NCBI RefSeq assembly: GCF_001748285.1
Contig: NZ_BDGT01000012.1
Location: 1-64,000 of the forward strand
Length of the DNA: 64,000 nt
From: Thermogemmatispora onikobensis
Lineage (GTDB): Bacteria > Chloroflexota > Ktedonobacteria > Ktedonobacterales > Ktedonobacteraceae
Reading direction: 5' to 3'
This document shows, in pieces, positions 35,264 through 42,939 of this stretch (the first letter of the stretch is position 1; every line of letters starts with the position of its first letter). A program made the position numbers and the translations under genes. The notes beneath the pieces were generated by a model. It saw only the letters and a list, made by a program, of their open reading frames with translations, was not told where the DNA came from and searched no databases.

Positions 35264-36880
35264 ATGGAGATTCCAACGGTCAACGTGCCCGACCAGTTCA
35301 ATGCGGCCAGCGCCTTTCTTGACGCGAATCTCGCACAAGGGCGCGGTGGCAAAGTCGCCATCTCTTATGAAGATCAAACCTTTACCTATGCACAGGTGGC
35401 CGAGATGGCCAATCGTGTGGGCAACGGCTTACTAGAACTCGGCGTCGAGATGGAGCAGCGGGTGGCCCTCCTGCTGCTCGATTCCCCCCAGTTCGCGGCC
35501 TCCTTCTTTGGAGCCATCAAGATCGGCGCGGTTCCTATTCCTATGAATACCATGCTGCGCCCCAACGACTATGTCTACATGCTCAACGACAGCCGGGCCA
35601 AGGTCCTGCTCGTCCATGCCGCCCTCTGGCCACCACTGCGTCAGGTACTGTTCCAGTTGCGTTTTTTGCGTCATGTGGTCGTAGTTGGTCTGGAAGCGGG
35701 GGCCGCCGGTACGACGCTGCTGGCGGGCCGTCAGCGTGTGGTCCTGCACGATTTCGAAGGCTGGATTGCCCGCGCCTCACCCTCGCTCAGTCCTGCCCCC
35801 ACCAGCAAAGATGACAGCGCCTTCTGGCTCTACAGCTCTGGCAGCACAGGTTTCCCCAAAGGCTGTGTACATCTCCAGCACGACATGACGTTTTGTCTGG
35901 AGTGTTACGCCAAACCTGTGCTAGGCATCACCAAAGACGATGTTACCTTTTCTGCGGCGAAGCTCTTCTTTGCCTATGGGCTGGGCAACGCTCTCTATTT
36001 CCCCTTTGGGGTTGGGGCCAGCACCGTGCTCTATCCTGGGCGCCCCCTGGCTGAAGACATGTTCAAGGTAGTGGAGCGCTATCGGCCCACCATCTTCTAC
36101 GGTGTGCCGACGCTCTACGCCAGCATGCTCAGCGTGCCCGAAGCCGAGAAGCGCTTTGACTTCTCATCGGTGCGTGTCTGTGTTTCGGCGGGCGAGTCGC
36201 TGCCGGCGGATATTTTGCGTCGCTGGGAAGAGAGATTTAAGGTCCCCATTCTTGATGGGATTGGGAGCACCGAGATCCTGCACATCTTTATCAGCAACCG
36301 TCTCGGCGACATCAAGCCGGGCAGCTCGGGCAAGCTTGTGCCGGGCTATGAAGCGAAGATTGTCGATGAGGAGGGTCAGCCGGTAGGTCCGGGCGAGATT
36401 GGTAACCTGCTCATTCGGGGAGACAGCATTGCCGCCTATTATTGGAACAAGCATGAGAAGACCAAAGATACCATTACTGGGCACTGGATTCACACCGGCG
36501 ACAAGTATTATGTAGATAGCGAGGGCTACTATTGGTACTGCGGACGTGCGGACGACATGCTCAAAGTCAGTGGTCAGTGGGTCTCGCCCGTGGAGGTCGA
36601 GAATGTCCTGATCGAGCATCCCGCCGTTCTGGAGGCGGCGGTGGTGGGGGCCTACGATAGCGATCGCCTGGTCAAGCCCAAAGCCTTTGTCGTGCTCAAG
36701 CCTGGCCAGGAGGCTTCCGAGTCCCTGGTTAGCGAGCTACAGAACTTTGTCAAGGGTCGACTGGCGCCGTTCAAGTATCCCCGCTGGGTGGTCTTTGCCT
36801 CGGAGCTCCCCAAGACAGCGACTGGCAAGATCCAGCGCTTCAAGCTGCGGGAGACAGGGGAGACTGCCCCTTTGGCGTGA
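35264..36880 (+). CDS. Benzoate-CoA-ligase-family acyl-CoA synthetase
   Basis: A 538-residue ATP-dependent ligase that forms acyl-CoA thioesters. AMP-binding motif YSSGSTGFPKG, adenylate motif DGIGSTEILHIFISN, hinge and catalytic Lys in TATGKIQRFKLRE. The overall pattern resembles the benzoate/aryl-CoA ligase group. The ATG at 35264 follows AAGAGGAAG. The frame is open further upstream but that part is Arg/Gly-rich and not protein-like. The next genes are a crotonase remnant and a Nudix protein, and no ring-degradation genes are in view. The substrate may be benzoate, another aromatic acid or a short acid. Confidence 0.82.
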   Translation: MEIPTVNVPDQFNAASAFLDANLAQGRGGKVAISYEDQTFTYAQVAEMANRVGNGLLELGVEMEQRVALLLLDSPQFAASFFGAIKIGAVPIPMNTMLRPNDYVYMLNDSRAKVLLVHAALWPPLRQVLFQLRFLRHVVVVGLEAGAAGTTLLAGRQRVVLHDFEGWIARASPSLSPAPTSKDDSAFWLYSSGSTGFPKGCVHLQHDMTFCLECYAKPVLGITKDDVTFSAAKLFFAYGLGNALYFPFGVGASTVLYPGRPLAEDMFKVVERYRPTIFYGVPTLYASMLSVPEAEKRFDFSSVRVCVSAGESLPADILRRWEERFKVPILDGIGSTEILHIFISNRLGDIKPGSSGKLVPGYEAKIVDEEGQPVGPGEIGNLLIRGDSIAAYYWNKHEKTKDTITGHWIHTGDKYYVDSEGYYWYCGRADDMLKVSGQWVSPVEVENVLIEHPAVLEAAVVGAYDSDRLVKPKAFVVLKPGQEASESLVSELQNFVKGRLAPFKYPRWVVFASELPKTATGKIQRFKLRETGETAPLA

Positions 36881-37029
36881 GCTGACCTGAACGAAGGCCG
36901 GAGAGAGCGGGAGCGGCACGGCTTGCCTGGCTCAAGGTCAAAGTACTGAGTGAGGAGAAGGCCGTTGGGTGGCAGGCTGGTCGGGTCTGCGCCTGCCGAC
37001 GGCCTGGCGTCCCTACTACGGAGGAGAGA

Positions 37030-37881
37030 GTGCAACAGGCTTATCGTGCGCTACGTATTCTGGCTGAGGCGCAGACGGTGCGCCTGATGGTGACACCCGA
37101 GCCTTGTGCGCTGCTGCTGGACGAGCTGGCGAGCGCCTGTGCGGCCCTGCAGAGTGGGGGTGCTGGCCTGACCTGCGTCATCCTCGATTTCGGGGCCTCT
37201 CCACGGCAGGCTGAAGTGGGTGGGAGTCCCATCGTAGCAGGCTGCCGTCCGGGCGCGGGAGAGGCGGCGAAGCTGCGCAATGAAGCTGAGCGCGCAGCGG
37301 CGCTCGTGCGAGCCGTGCCGCAGCCGGTGCTGGCCGTGGTACGTGAGGCGCTGTCGGAGGCGGCCTCGCTCCTGGTGCGAGCTGCCGACCTGGTCCTGGT
37401 CGCACGCGAGGCCACTGTTGTGGTTCCGATCAGCGGGGCGCGTGGCCTCGAGCGTCTCCCTGGTGAGCAGGCTGTTCGGCTAGGCCAGGCCACCTGGTGT
37501 GCGCCGGCTCGTCAGCTTGACAGGCGGCTAGAAGAGGTGCTGGCCTTGCTGCGTCGCAGTAGTGCCGCGGCCCTGCGCCAGGCGAAGGCCGCTGTGCGAC
37601 TGGCGCAGCGCTGGCTCCCACCTGGCGGGGGCCTGCCCACATCGCCGTGGTTAGAGCCAGGCAGCTTTTCCCTGCCGCTGCCCACTGAAGAGGAGGATGA
37701 AGAAGCCCGCCGTCTGCGCGAGAGCCACGGGCGCCTGGAGGCACTCCGCCGCGTCAACAGCTTCTATCTCAGCGAAGTGTCGCGCTCGGTGGATGCTCAG
37801 GAGGGCCTGCGCGCCTTTCTGGAAAAGCGGGCGCCGCGCTGGCAGCAACAACAGGAGCAACGGGAGCGCGAGAGAGCATGA
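37030..37881 (+). CDS. Degenerate enoyl-CoA hydratase/isomerase-like protein
   Basis: 283 residues from a GTG preceded by GGAGGAGAGA. The C-terminus (VSRSVDAQEGLRAFLEKRAP) and an internal ADLVLVAREATVVVP segment match the crotonase pattern. The oxyanion-hole Gly motif and both catalytic Glu regions are not evident, and an Ala/Arg-rich stretch replaces them. It may be a structural or regulatory paralogue, or a decaying gene kept in frame. Its stop overlaps the next ATG by 4 nt, which argues for translational coupling and continued use. Confidence 0.6.
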   Translation: MQQAYRALRILAEAQTVRLMVTPEPCALLLDELASACAALQSGGAGLTCVILDFGASPRQAEVGGSPIVAGCRPGAGEAAKLRNEAERAAALVRAVPQPVLAVVREALSEAASLLVRAADLVLVAREATVVVPISGARGLERLPGEQAVRLGQATWCAPARQLDRRLEEVLALLRRSSAAALRQAKAAVRLAQRWLPPGGGLPTSPWLEPGSFSLPLPTEEEDEEARRLRESHGRLEALRRVNSFYLSEVSRSVDAQEGLRAFLEKRAPRWQQQQEQRERERA

Positions 37882-38486
37882 CCACAGATCACCAGACTGC
37901 CCGGCAGCAGGAGCCGTCGGGGCTGCGGCCCTGGGTGACGCGCGCCGCCGAGCGGGTATTAGATACACCCTATCTCAAAGTGCGGCGTGAGGAGGTGCTG
38001 CTGCCGGATGGCACCCTGATACCTGACTACTACATTATCGAAAATCGGGGCTGGGTCGGGATCGTCCCCCTTACCTCCGATGGACGTTTCTTGCTCAATC
38101 GACAGTATAAGCATGGCATTGGGCTGGAGGTGCTGGAGTTTCCCGCCGGCGCCATCGATCCTCATGAAGACGATCCTCTGCTCACGGCCCATCGCGAGCT
38201 AATGGAGGAGACGGGCTACAGTGTGGCTGCTGAGAAGATCGAGCTGCTGGCTCACATGTATGCCAATCCCACTGGGGCCCAAACGCGCATCTGGTGGTAT
38301 CTGGCGCGTGACGTCGAAAAGACCGGCGAGCAGAAGGTGGACCCACGCGAGGTGATTGAGAACCTGCTCGTCACACCACGCGAGCTGCTCGCCCTGATCC
38401 ATAGCGGGCACTTCGCGGTCCAGGGCCAGATCGCCGCCGCCTACATGGCTCTGGAACGCCTGGGTTATCTGCGCGCCTCCTTCTAG
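37878..38486 (+). CDS. Nudix hydrolase, ADP-ribose pyrophosphatase-like
   Basis: A 202-residue protein of the ADP-sugar pyrophosphatase type. It has an N-terminal half with RREEVLLPDG and YYIIENRGWVGIVPL, then LEFPAGAID followed by the Nudix helix HRELMEETGY. There is one more residue than usual between the early Glu and the RE pair. It overlaps the crotonase-like gene by ATGA, so it is probably translated from the same mRNA. NDP-sugar or ADP-ribose is the likely substrate, by family. Confidence 0.85.
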   Translation: MTTDHQTARQQEPSGLRPWVTRAAERVLDTPYLKVRREEVLLPDGTLIPDYYIIENRGWVGIVPLTSDGRFLLNRQYKHGIGLEVLEFPAGAIDPHEDDPLLTAHRELMEETGYSVAAEKIELLAHMYANPTGAQTRIWWYLARDVEKTGEQKVDPREVIENLLVTPRELLALIHSGHFAVQGQIAAAYMALERLGYLRASF

Positions 38487-38678
38487 CTCAGACAGGCGAG
38501 CGCTGCTGCAGAAGTCTGGTCGCACGCGCACGGGCTACCCCCAGTGCTCGCCATGTTGGCTGGCTGGCTGCCTGCACTGTGCCCTGTGGCAGAGTCTCTG
38601 CACGGGGCCTCTCCCCGGCCTCTCCCTGCCACCTGGCTCTCCTGGCTGCGTCCAGGCCGGGCCTCGCCTGCCCCTGAC

Positions 38679-38711
38679 CTTACAAAATCTTTACAAAAGG
38701 TTGCAGGTTTT
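38679..38711 (+). promoter_or_regulatory. Tandem 11-bp boxes upstream of the response regulator
   Basis: CTTACAAAATC (38679-38689) and TTTACAAAAGG (38690-38700) are head-to-tail 11-bp repeats. TTGCAGGTTTT (38701-38711) may be a weaker third. This spacing is typical of PhoB/OmpR-type binding boxes. A TGC-TATAAC -10-like box follows at 38741-38746. Autoregulation by the adjacent regulator is likely. Confidence 0.6.
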
Positions 38712-38799
38712 CTCACCCTCCGGCGCTATGCTCTATATGCTATAACTGAGAGGATACTTCCTACCTGTTAATAGAAGGACAGGACAGGACAGGTGGGTC

Positions 38800-39561
38800 A
38801 TGAAAATCCTGATTATAGAAGATGAAAACAACATTGCACAGCTCATCCGCCTTTATCTGGAGCAGGCTGGCTATGAGGTAGTCATAGCTGGAGATGGGGT
38901 GGCGGGGCTGGAGCTACATGCACGAGAGAAGCCCGATCTGGTGATTCTCGACCTGATGCTGCCAGCTCTTGATGGGATGGAAGTCTGTCGCCGCATCCGG
39001 GCGTGGGCGGATACACCCATCCTGATGCTGACGGCGCGGCAGGGAGAAGAGGATCGCATTGCCGGGTTGGAGCTGGGGGCAGACGACTACCTGGTCAAAC
39101 CGTTCAGCCCGCGCGAGGTCGTCAGCCGGGTGCGAGCCATCTTGCGGCGCACGGCTCTGGCTGGGGCTGGGGCCCATCGAGCGGGGGCTGCGGGAGGAAA
39201 CGGCAGCGAAGGAGGTCAGAATGAGCAGACTCGGCAAGGAAGCGAGCGCGAAGAGCTGCGCTTTCCGGGCCTGGTCATCAACATCCCGGCGCGGCGAGTC
39301 GAGGTCAACGGGCAGCGCGTCGCCCTGACCGTCAAAGAGTTCGACCTGCTGGTCGTCCTGGCCTCCTCGCCAGAGCGCGTCTTCACGCGCGAGGTCTTAC
39401 TCAACAAGGTTTGGGGGTATGACTACCTGGGCGACGGGCGCACGGTCGATGTCCATATTGGCACGCTACGCAAGAAGATCGAAGCGGTGCCTGGGGCGCC
39501 GCGCAACATCAAGACTGTCTGGGGAGTTGGCTACAAGTTCGAGCCAGAGGCGCCCGCATGA
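38800..39561 (+). CDS. OmpR/PhoB-family response regulator
   Basis: A 253-residue two-component regulator. The receiver domain (1-118) has the acidic pair E7/D8, phosphoacceptor Asp51 (VILDLMLP), Thr in LMLTAR and Lys in DYLVKPF. A long Gly/Gln-rich linker (about 120-150) leads to a winged-helix DNA-binding domain (EFDLLVVLASSPERVFTREVLLNKVWGYDY, RTVDVHIGTLRKKIE). The stop overlaps the kinase ATG by 4 nt. Tandem boxes upstream suggest that it controls its own gene. The signal is unknown. Confidence 0.94.
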   Translation: MKILIIEDENNIAQLIRLYLEQAGYEVVIAGDGVAGLELHAREKPDLVILDLMLPALDGMEVCRRIRAWADTPILMLTARQGEEDRIAGLELGADDYLVKPFSPREVVSRVRAILRRTALAGAGAHRAGAAGGNGSEGGQNEQTRQGSEREELRFPGLVINIPARRVEVNGQRVALTVKEFDLLVVLASSPERVFTREVLLNKVWGYDYLGDGRTVDVHIGTLRKKIEAVPGAPRNIKTVWGVGYKFEPEAPA

Positions 39562-41168
39562 ATGAACCGGCGACTAATCCTGCTCATGTGCCTCCTGTTG
39601 CCCCAGAGGAGCAAGGGGCCACTGGGCTACTGTCCTTGAGCCTGCGCAGCAAGCTGGTGCTCAGCTACCTGGCGGTCGCCCTGGGGGCGATCGTCGTGCT
39701 TGCCATTGCCGTGATTGCGGCTGTCTACAACTACTACTACACGGCCCAGATCCGGCAGTTGCAGGATACCGCCCAGACCTATGCTCGTGGCATCGAGGAC
39801 TTCTACACCTACCAGCTTGGCGGGCACTGGGGTCCTTTTTCGCTGCGTTTTCCTGTGCCTGCTCTCCTGGTGATCGTTGACCAGAGTGGTCATCAGCTCC
39901 TCTGCAATCCACCCGCTGGTTTTGATAGCCAGTTCTGCTCTGAGGCGGCCATCACGCAGTCGGCGGCCCAGGCCCTGCAGGGCAATGAGGTTGATGGACA
40001 TCTGGAGAGCAGTGGTTTCAAGGGCCTGTACGTCAGTGTGCCGCTCTACGACGAGAGCAGCGGCAGTCATCAGCTCATTGGGGCCTTGCTGATTGCCCAG
40101 CCGGAGGCCTCGCCGCAGCGCTTCCTCAGCAATGTGACACAGGCCATCCTGCTAGCGGGCCTGCTCATCGGCGTCGCCGTGATCATCTTCAGCCTGCTGC
40201 TGGCGCGTCGTTTGACCCGTCCGCTGGAGTCGCTGACCGCCGCCGTGGAGCGCATGAAAGAGGGCGACTATTCGCAGCGCGTGGACCCGCCCCCAACTCA
40301 GGATGAGCTGGGCCGTCTGGCCCAGACCTTCAATGCTATGGCTGATCGCATTGAGGTCGACGTGGCCGAGCTGCGCCGCCAGGACCAGATTCGGCGCGAT
40401 ATGATTGCCAACATCGCTCATGATCTGGCCACACCCCTGACGGCCATTCAGGGCTTCAGCGAGGCCCTGGCCGACGAGGTTATTCAGGAGCCAGGAGCGC
40501 GCAAGGAGACGGCCCAGCTCATCGCGCGCGAAGTTCAGCGCCTGCGTCGTCTGGTAGCTGATATCCAACATATGACCTTGCTGGAGTCGGGGCGGGCCCG
40601 GCTCGATCTGGCACCGCTCGATCTGGCGGTGCTTGTCGATGAGACGCTGACGGTCATCGAGCCGGAGTGCACACAGGCTGGCATCACCCTGCAGAACGCC
40701 ATTGACCCACGGATGCCTCCAGTCCTGGCCGATAGCGACCGCATTACTCAGGTGCTGCTCAATCTCATCGATAATGCGCGCCGCCATACACCTGCCGGAG
40801 GCACCATCACAGTGGGAGCCAGGCATCTGGGGCGCATGCTGGAGGTCTGGATACGCGATACGGGCGTGGGAATTGACCCGATCGATCTTCCTCACATCTT
40901 TGAACGCTTCTATCGCGCCGATCGGGCGCGCAGCGGGGGACGTGGTGGGAGTGGTCTGGGCCTGACCATTGTGAAGGCCATTGTGACCGCCCACGGCGGG
41001 GCAGTGGCCGCTGAGAGCACGCCAGGTAAGGGAACCTGTATTCGCTTTACCTTGCCGCTGGCCCCCAGCCAGGAGGAGCAGGGGAGCCCTGCCGGGTCGA
41101 AGCCGGGGCGCGATCGCCGGGAGAAAAGTGGGAAGCTTTTGCCCCCCACATGGGGATATAATACATAG
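39558..41168 (+). CDS. Membrane sensor histidine kinase
   Basis: A 536-residue partner kinase of the adjacent regulator. It has TM1 (about 33-58), an extracytoplasmic sensor of about 135 residues with two Cys (116 and 127) that could form a disulfide, TM2 (about 196-216), HAMP (about 216-270), a dimerisation domain with phosphoacceptor His288 (ANIAHDLATPLTA), and a catalytic domain with NLIDNARRHTP, DTGVGI and GGSGLGLTIVK. It is translationally coupled to the regulator. The ligand is unknown. Confidence 0.94.
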   Translation: MNEPATNPAHVPPVAPEEQGATGLLSLSLRSKLVLSYLAVALGAIVVLAIAVIAAVYNYYYTAQIRQLQDTAQTYARGIEDFYTYQLGGHWGPFSLRFPVPALLVIVDQSGHQLLCNPPAGFDSQFCSEAAITQSAAQALQGNEVDGHLESSGFKGLYVSVPLYDESSGSHQLIGALLIAQPEASPQRFLSNVTQAILLAGLLIGVAVIIFSLLLARRLTRPLESLTAAVERMKEGDYSQRVDPPPTQDELGRLAQTFNAMADRIEVDVAELRRQDQIRRDMIANIAHDLATPLTAIQGFSEALADEVIQEPGARKETAQLIAREVQRLRRLVADIQHMTLLESGRARLDLAPLDLAVLVDETLTVIEPECTQAGITLQNAIDPRMPPVLADSDRITQVLLNLIDNARRHTPAGGTITVGARHLGRMLEVWIRDTGVGIDPIDLPHIFERFYRADRARSGGRGGSGLGLTIVKAIVTAHGGAVAAESTPGKGTCIRFTLPLAPSQEEQGSPAGSKPGRDRREKSGKLLPPTWGYNT

Positions 41169-41486
41169 AAGAGCCACCAGGACCCGGCACGGTATGGCGA
41201 CGACGGACAGCGGCGCTAGAACGGGCCGATCTGCCATACTCTGCCGGGGGAGTGGTGCCTCGTCAACTGCTGACGCCAAACCTGCTCAAGCATGCTGACA
41301 GGAAACAGGTCTCTCATTGAAGAGGCCAGGCGCTGCTGGACAGCCAGTCCTCCCTTCCTCGTTGTGGCAGGCTCACAACGAGCCAGGAAACTGCTGGCTG
41401 ACAGAAAAGGATCGGTGTGGCGTCTTGAGAGCGAGGGCGTCAGAAAGCAGTGAACGCAGAGCAGAGTAGAAAGGAGCGCCTCACTC
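41169..41486. other. 318-bp spacer
   Basis: I see no gene, hairpin or convincing promoter here. A TATAAT (41157-41162) overlaps the end of the kinase gene but lacks a -35. Confidence 0.4.
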
Positions 41487-41906
41487 ATGGCGATCGATCC
41501 GAGCGTGATTGGCAAGACCTCGGCCCCCCAGACCTTCGAAGTCACGGAGGAGGCAGTGCGACGCTTTATGGAGGCGACCGGCGACCCCGCACTGGAGCGG
41601 CAGACTCCGCTCGTCTATGCCCCTCCTACTTTCCCGACGACGTTCCGCGTCCGCCCTCCAGAACTGCAGATCGATCCCTCGCGGATGCAGCTGCTGCATG
41701 GCGAGCAGAGCTATCGCTATCTGCGCCGCCTGCGCGTCGGGGAGCAGGTGACCTGCGTGGCCCGCGTGGCCGATGTGCGTGAGCGCAGTGGGCGCTCCGG
41801 CCCCATGACCTTCGTGATTCTAGAGACTGAAGGACGCGACGCTAACGGCCAGCTGCTCTTTACGGCAGAAGGTACCCTGATTGTGCGTGCGAAAAAGCAC
41901 GACTAA
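41487..41906 (+). CDS. MaoC-like / FAS1-type dehydratase domain protein
   Basis: A 139-residue single hot-dog domain of the kind found in HadA/HadC subunits and the N-terminal MaoC-like dehydratase family. Features are a DPSVIGKTSAP start, a FMEATGDPAL segment, a central HGEQSYRYLRRLRVGEQV, and GPMTFVILETEGRDANGQLLFTAEGTLIVR. These dehydratases act as heterodimers with a second hot-dog subunit, which is not in view. AAAGGAG precedes the ATG. It is followed by a tRNA promoter. Confidence 0.75.
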   Translation: MAIDPSVIGKTSAPQTFEVTEEAVRRFMEATGDPALERQTPLVYAPPTFPTTFRVRPPELQIDPSRMQLLHGEQSYRYLRRLRVGEQVTCVARVADVRERSGRSGPMTFVILETEGRDANGQLLFTAEGTLIVRAKKHD

Positions 41907-41909
41907 CCG

Positions 41910-41938
41910 TTGACAAATCTTAGGGGTCAGTATACAAT
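41910..41938 (+). promoter_or_regulatory. Strong promoter for the tRNA-Leu genes
   Basis: Consensus TTGACA (41910-41915), 17 bp, TACAAT (41933-41938). The predicted start is near 41945, 17 nt before the first tRNA. Confidence 0.8.
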
Positions 41939-41961
41939 ACAATGCGGAATCTATGAGAGAT

Positions 41962-42043
41962 GCCCTCGTGGCGGAATGGTATACGCAGCAGGTTGAGGGC
42001 CTGTGCCCGTAAGGGCGTGGTGGTTCGAGTCCACTCGAGGGCA
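41962..42043 (+). tRNA. tRNA-Leu (anticodon GAG), copy 1
   Basis: 82 nt. The acceptor stem is GCCCTCG/CGAGGGC with discriminator A. The anticodon stem GCAGG/CCTGT closes a loop TTGAGGG, giving anticodon GAG. A long variable arm (GCCCGTAAGGGC) marks a class II tRNA. The T arm is GGTGG-TTCGAGT-CCACT. The 3' CCA is not fully encoded. Confidence 0.95.
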
Positions 42044-42175
42044 CCCTCATGAGCGCTGCTCATATCCGCCTGGCGAGCGGCACGAAATTGAGCGGCGCCG
42101 CTCGTCGGCGGATGCTGAGCTTCCTTCTCTCCTCTTCTCTTCTTTCTTTGCTGCTGAAACAGCAAGCACAACGAT

Positions 42176-42257
42176 GCCCTCGTGGCGGAATGGTATACGC
42201 AGCAGGTTGAGGGCCTGTGCCCGTAAGGGCGTGGTGGTTCGAGTCCACTCGAGGGCA
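42176..42257 (+). tRNA. tRNA-Leu (anticodon GAG), copy 2
   Basis: Identical in all 82 positions to the copy 214 bp upstream. The 132-bp spacer holds a CT-rich run and no gene. The two probably share one promoter. The CCA end is not encoded. Confidence 0.95.
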
Positions 42258-42342
42258 CCGCTCTGATGGTGGTTGGAAGAGGCGGCCAGGCCATGCAGGT
42301 CCGTCTCTTCCGCCTCCTTTGTCGGCTAAAGATGGGTCACAT

Positions 42343-42416
42343 GGGCGACTAGCTCAGTTGGGTAGAGCGGCTGCTTTACACGCAGTAGGTCAGGGGTTCG
42401 AGTCCCTTGTCGCCCA
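42343..42416 (+). tRNA. tRNA-Val (anticodon TAC)
   Basis: 74 nt. The acceptor is GGGCGAC/GTCGCCC with discriminator A. The anticodon stem GCTGC/GCAGT closes TTTACAC, giving TAC. The T arm is AGGGG-TTCGAGT-CCCTT. CCA is not encoded. It follows the tRNA-Leu pair and may share its transcript. Confidence 0.95.
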
Positions 42417-42939
42417 TTCTCTTTCTTCTCCTGTATGCTTTCCTCTCTTGCTCCCTCCCTCCCCAATGCGGATACGTGTGCTATCCTGCTGTCTCTTGCT
42501 GCCACATGCCACAGCAGTGTGAGCGCAGCAATCGGTCTGTCTACGCCCGTTTGAGCGAAAAAGCGGCCCAGGCTGTTTGGGCTGCTGTCACCAGAGCAAA
42601 AGCAGGCCTGGCTCGCTGAGCGCGAGGAGCTGTTAGCGTGCTACATTGTCAGCTGAGAGAGCGGACGCTATCATTCATCATAGCAGCGCAGGCAAGCGAA
42701 GCCGCGTCCGTCACTGTCCTGTCAGCGGTGTCACAGTGTCATAGTGTCAGCCGGCCCAGCTCTCCTCTGTTGTGCTTGCCTGTCTAGGGGAGGCTTGTCT
42801 CTTTCTTTGCTTGCTGGGGCCAGGCTTCTCATGTCCGGCCAGGCGACAGGAGCGGGCGAGCCAGTGGCTGGCTGACGGGGGCTTCCGCTGGCAGAGAGAA
42901 GCAACTGAGCAAAGTTGCTCAAGACAAAGGAGGCGAAAC
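42417..42939 (+). other. 523-bp spacer with promoter and GTGTCA tandem repeats
   Basis: Holds the promoter at 42646-42674, an 8-bp tandem repeat (GTGTCACA, GTGTCATA, GTGTCAG; 42728-42750) in the predicted leader, and a TGAGCAA/TTGCTCA hairpin (42906-42921) just before the ribosome site of the lyase gene. No gene. Confidence 0.55.
42646..42674 (+). promoter_or_regulatory. Promoter for the ThDP-dependent lyase gene
   Basis: TTGTCA (42646-42651), 17 bp, TATCAT (42669-42674). The predicted start near 42681 gives a leader of about 259 nt. Confidence 0.6.

Noticed and set aside
42772-42939. Extra 56 N-terminal residues for the ThDP enzyme
   Set aside because: The stretch is Cys/Arg-rich, has no family match, and a strong ribosome site precedes the GTG at 42940.
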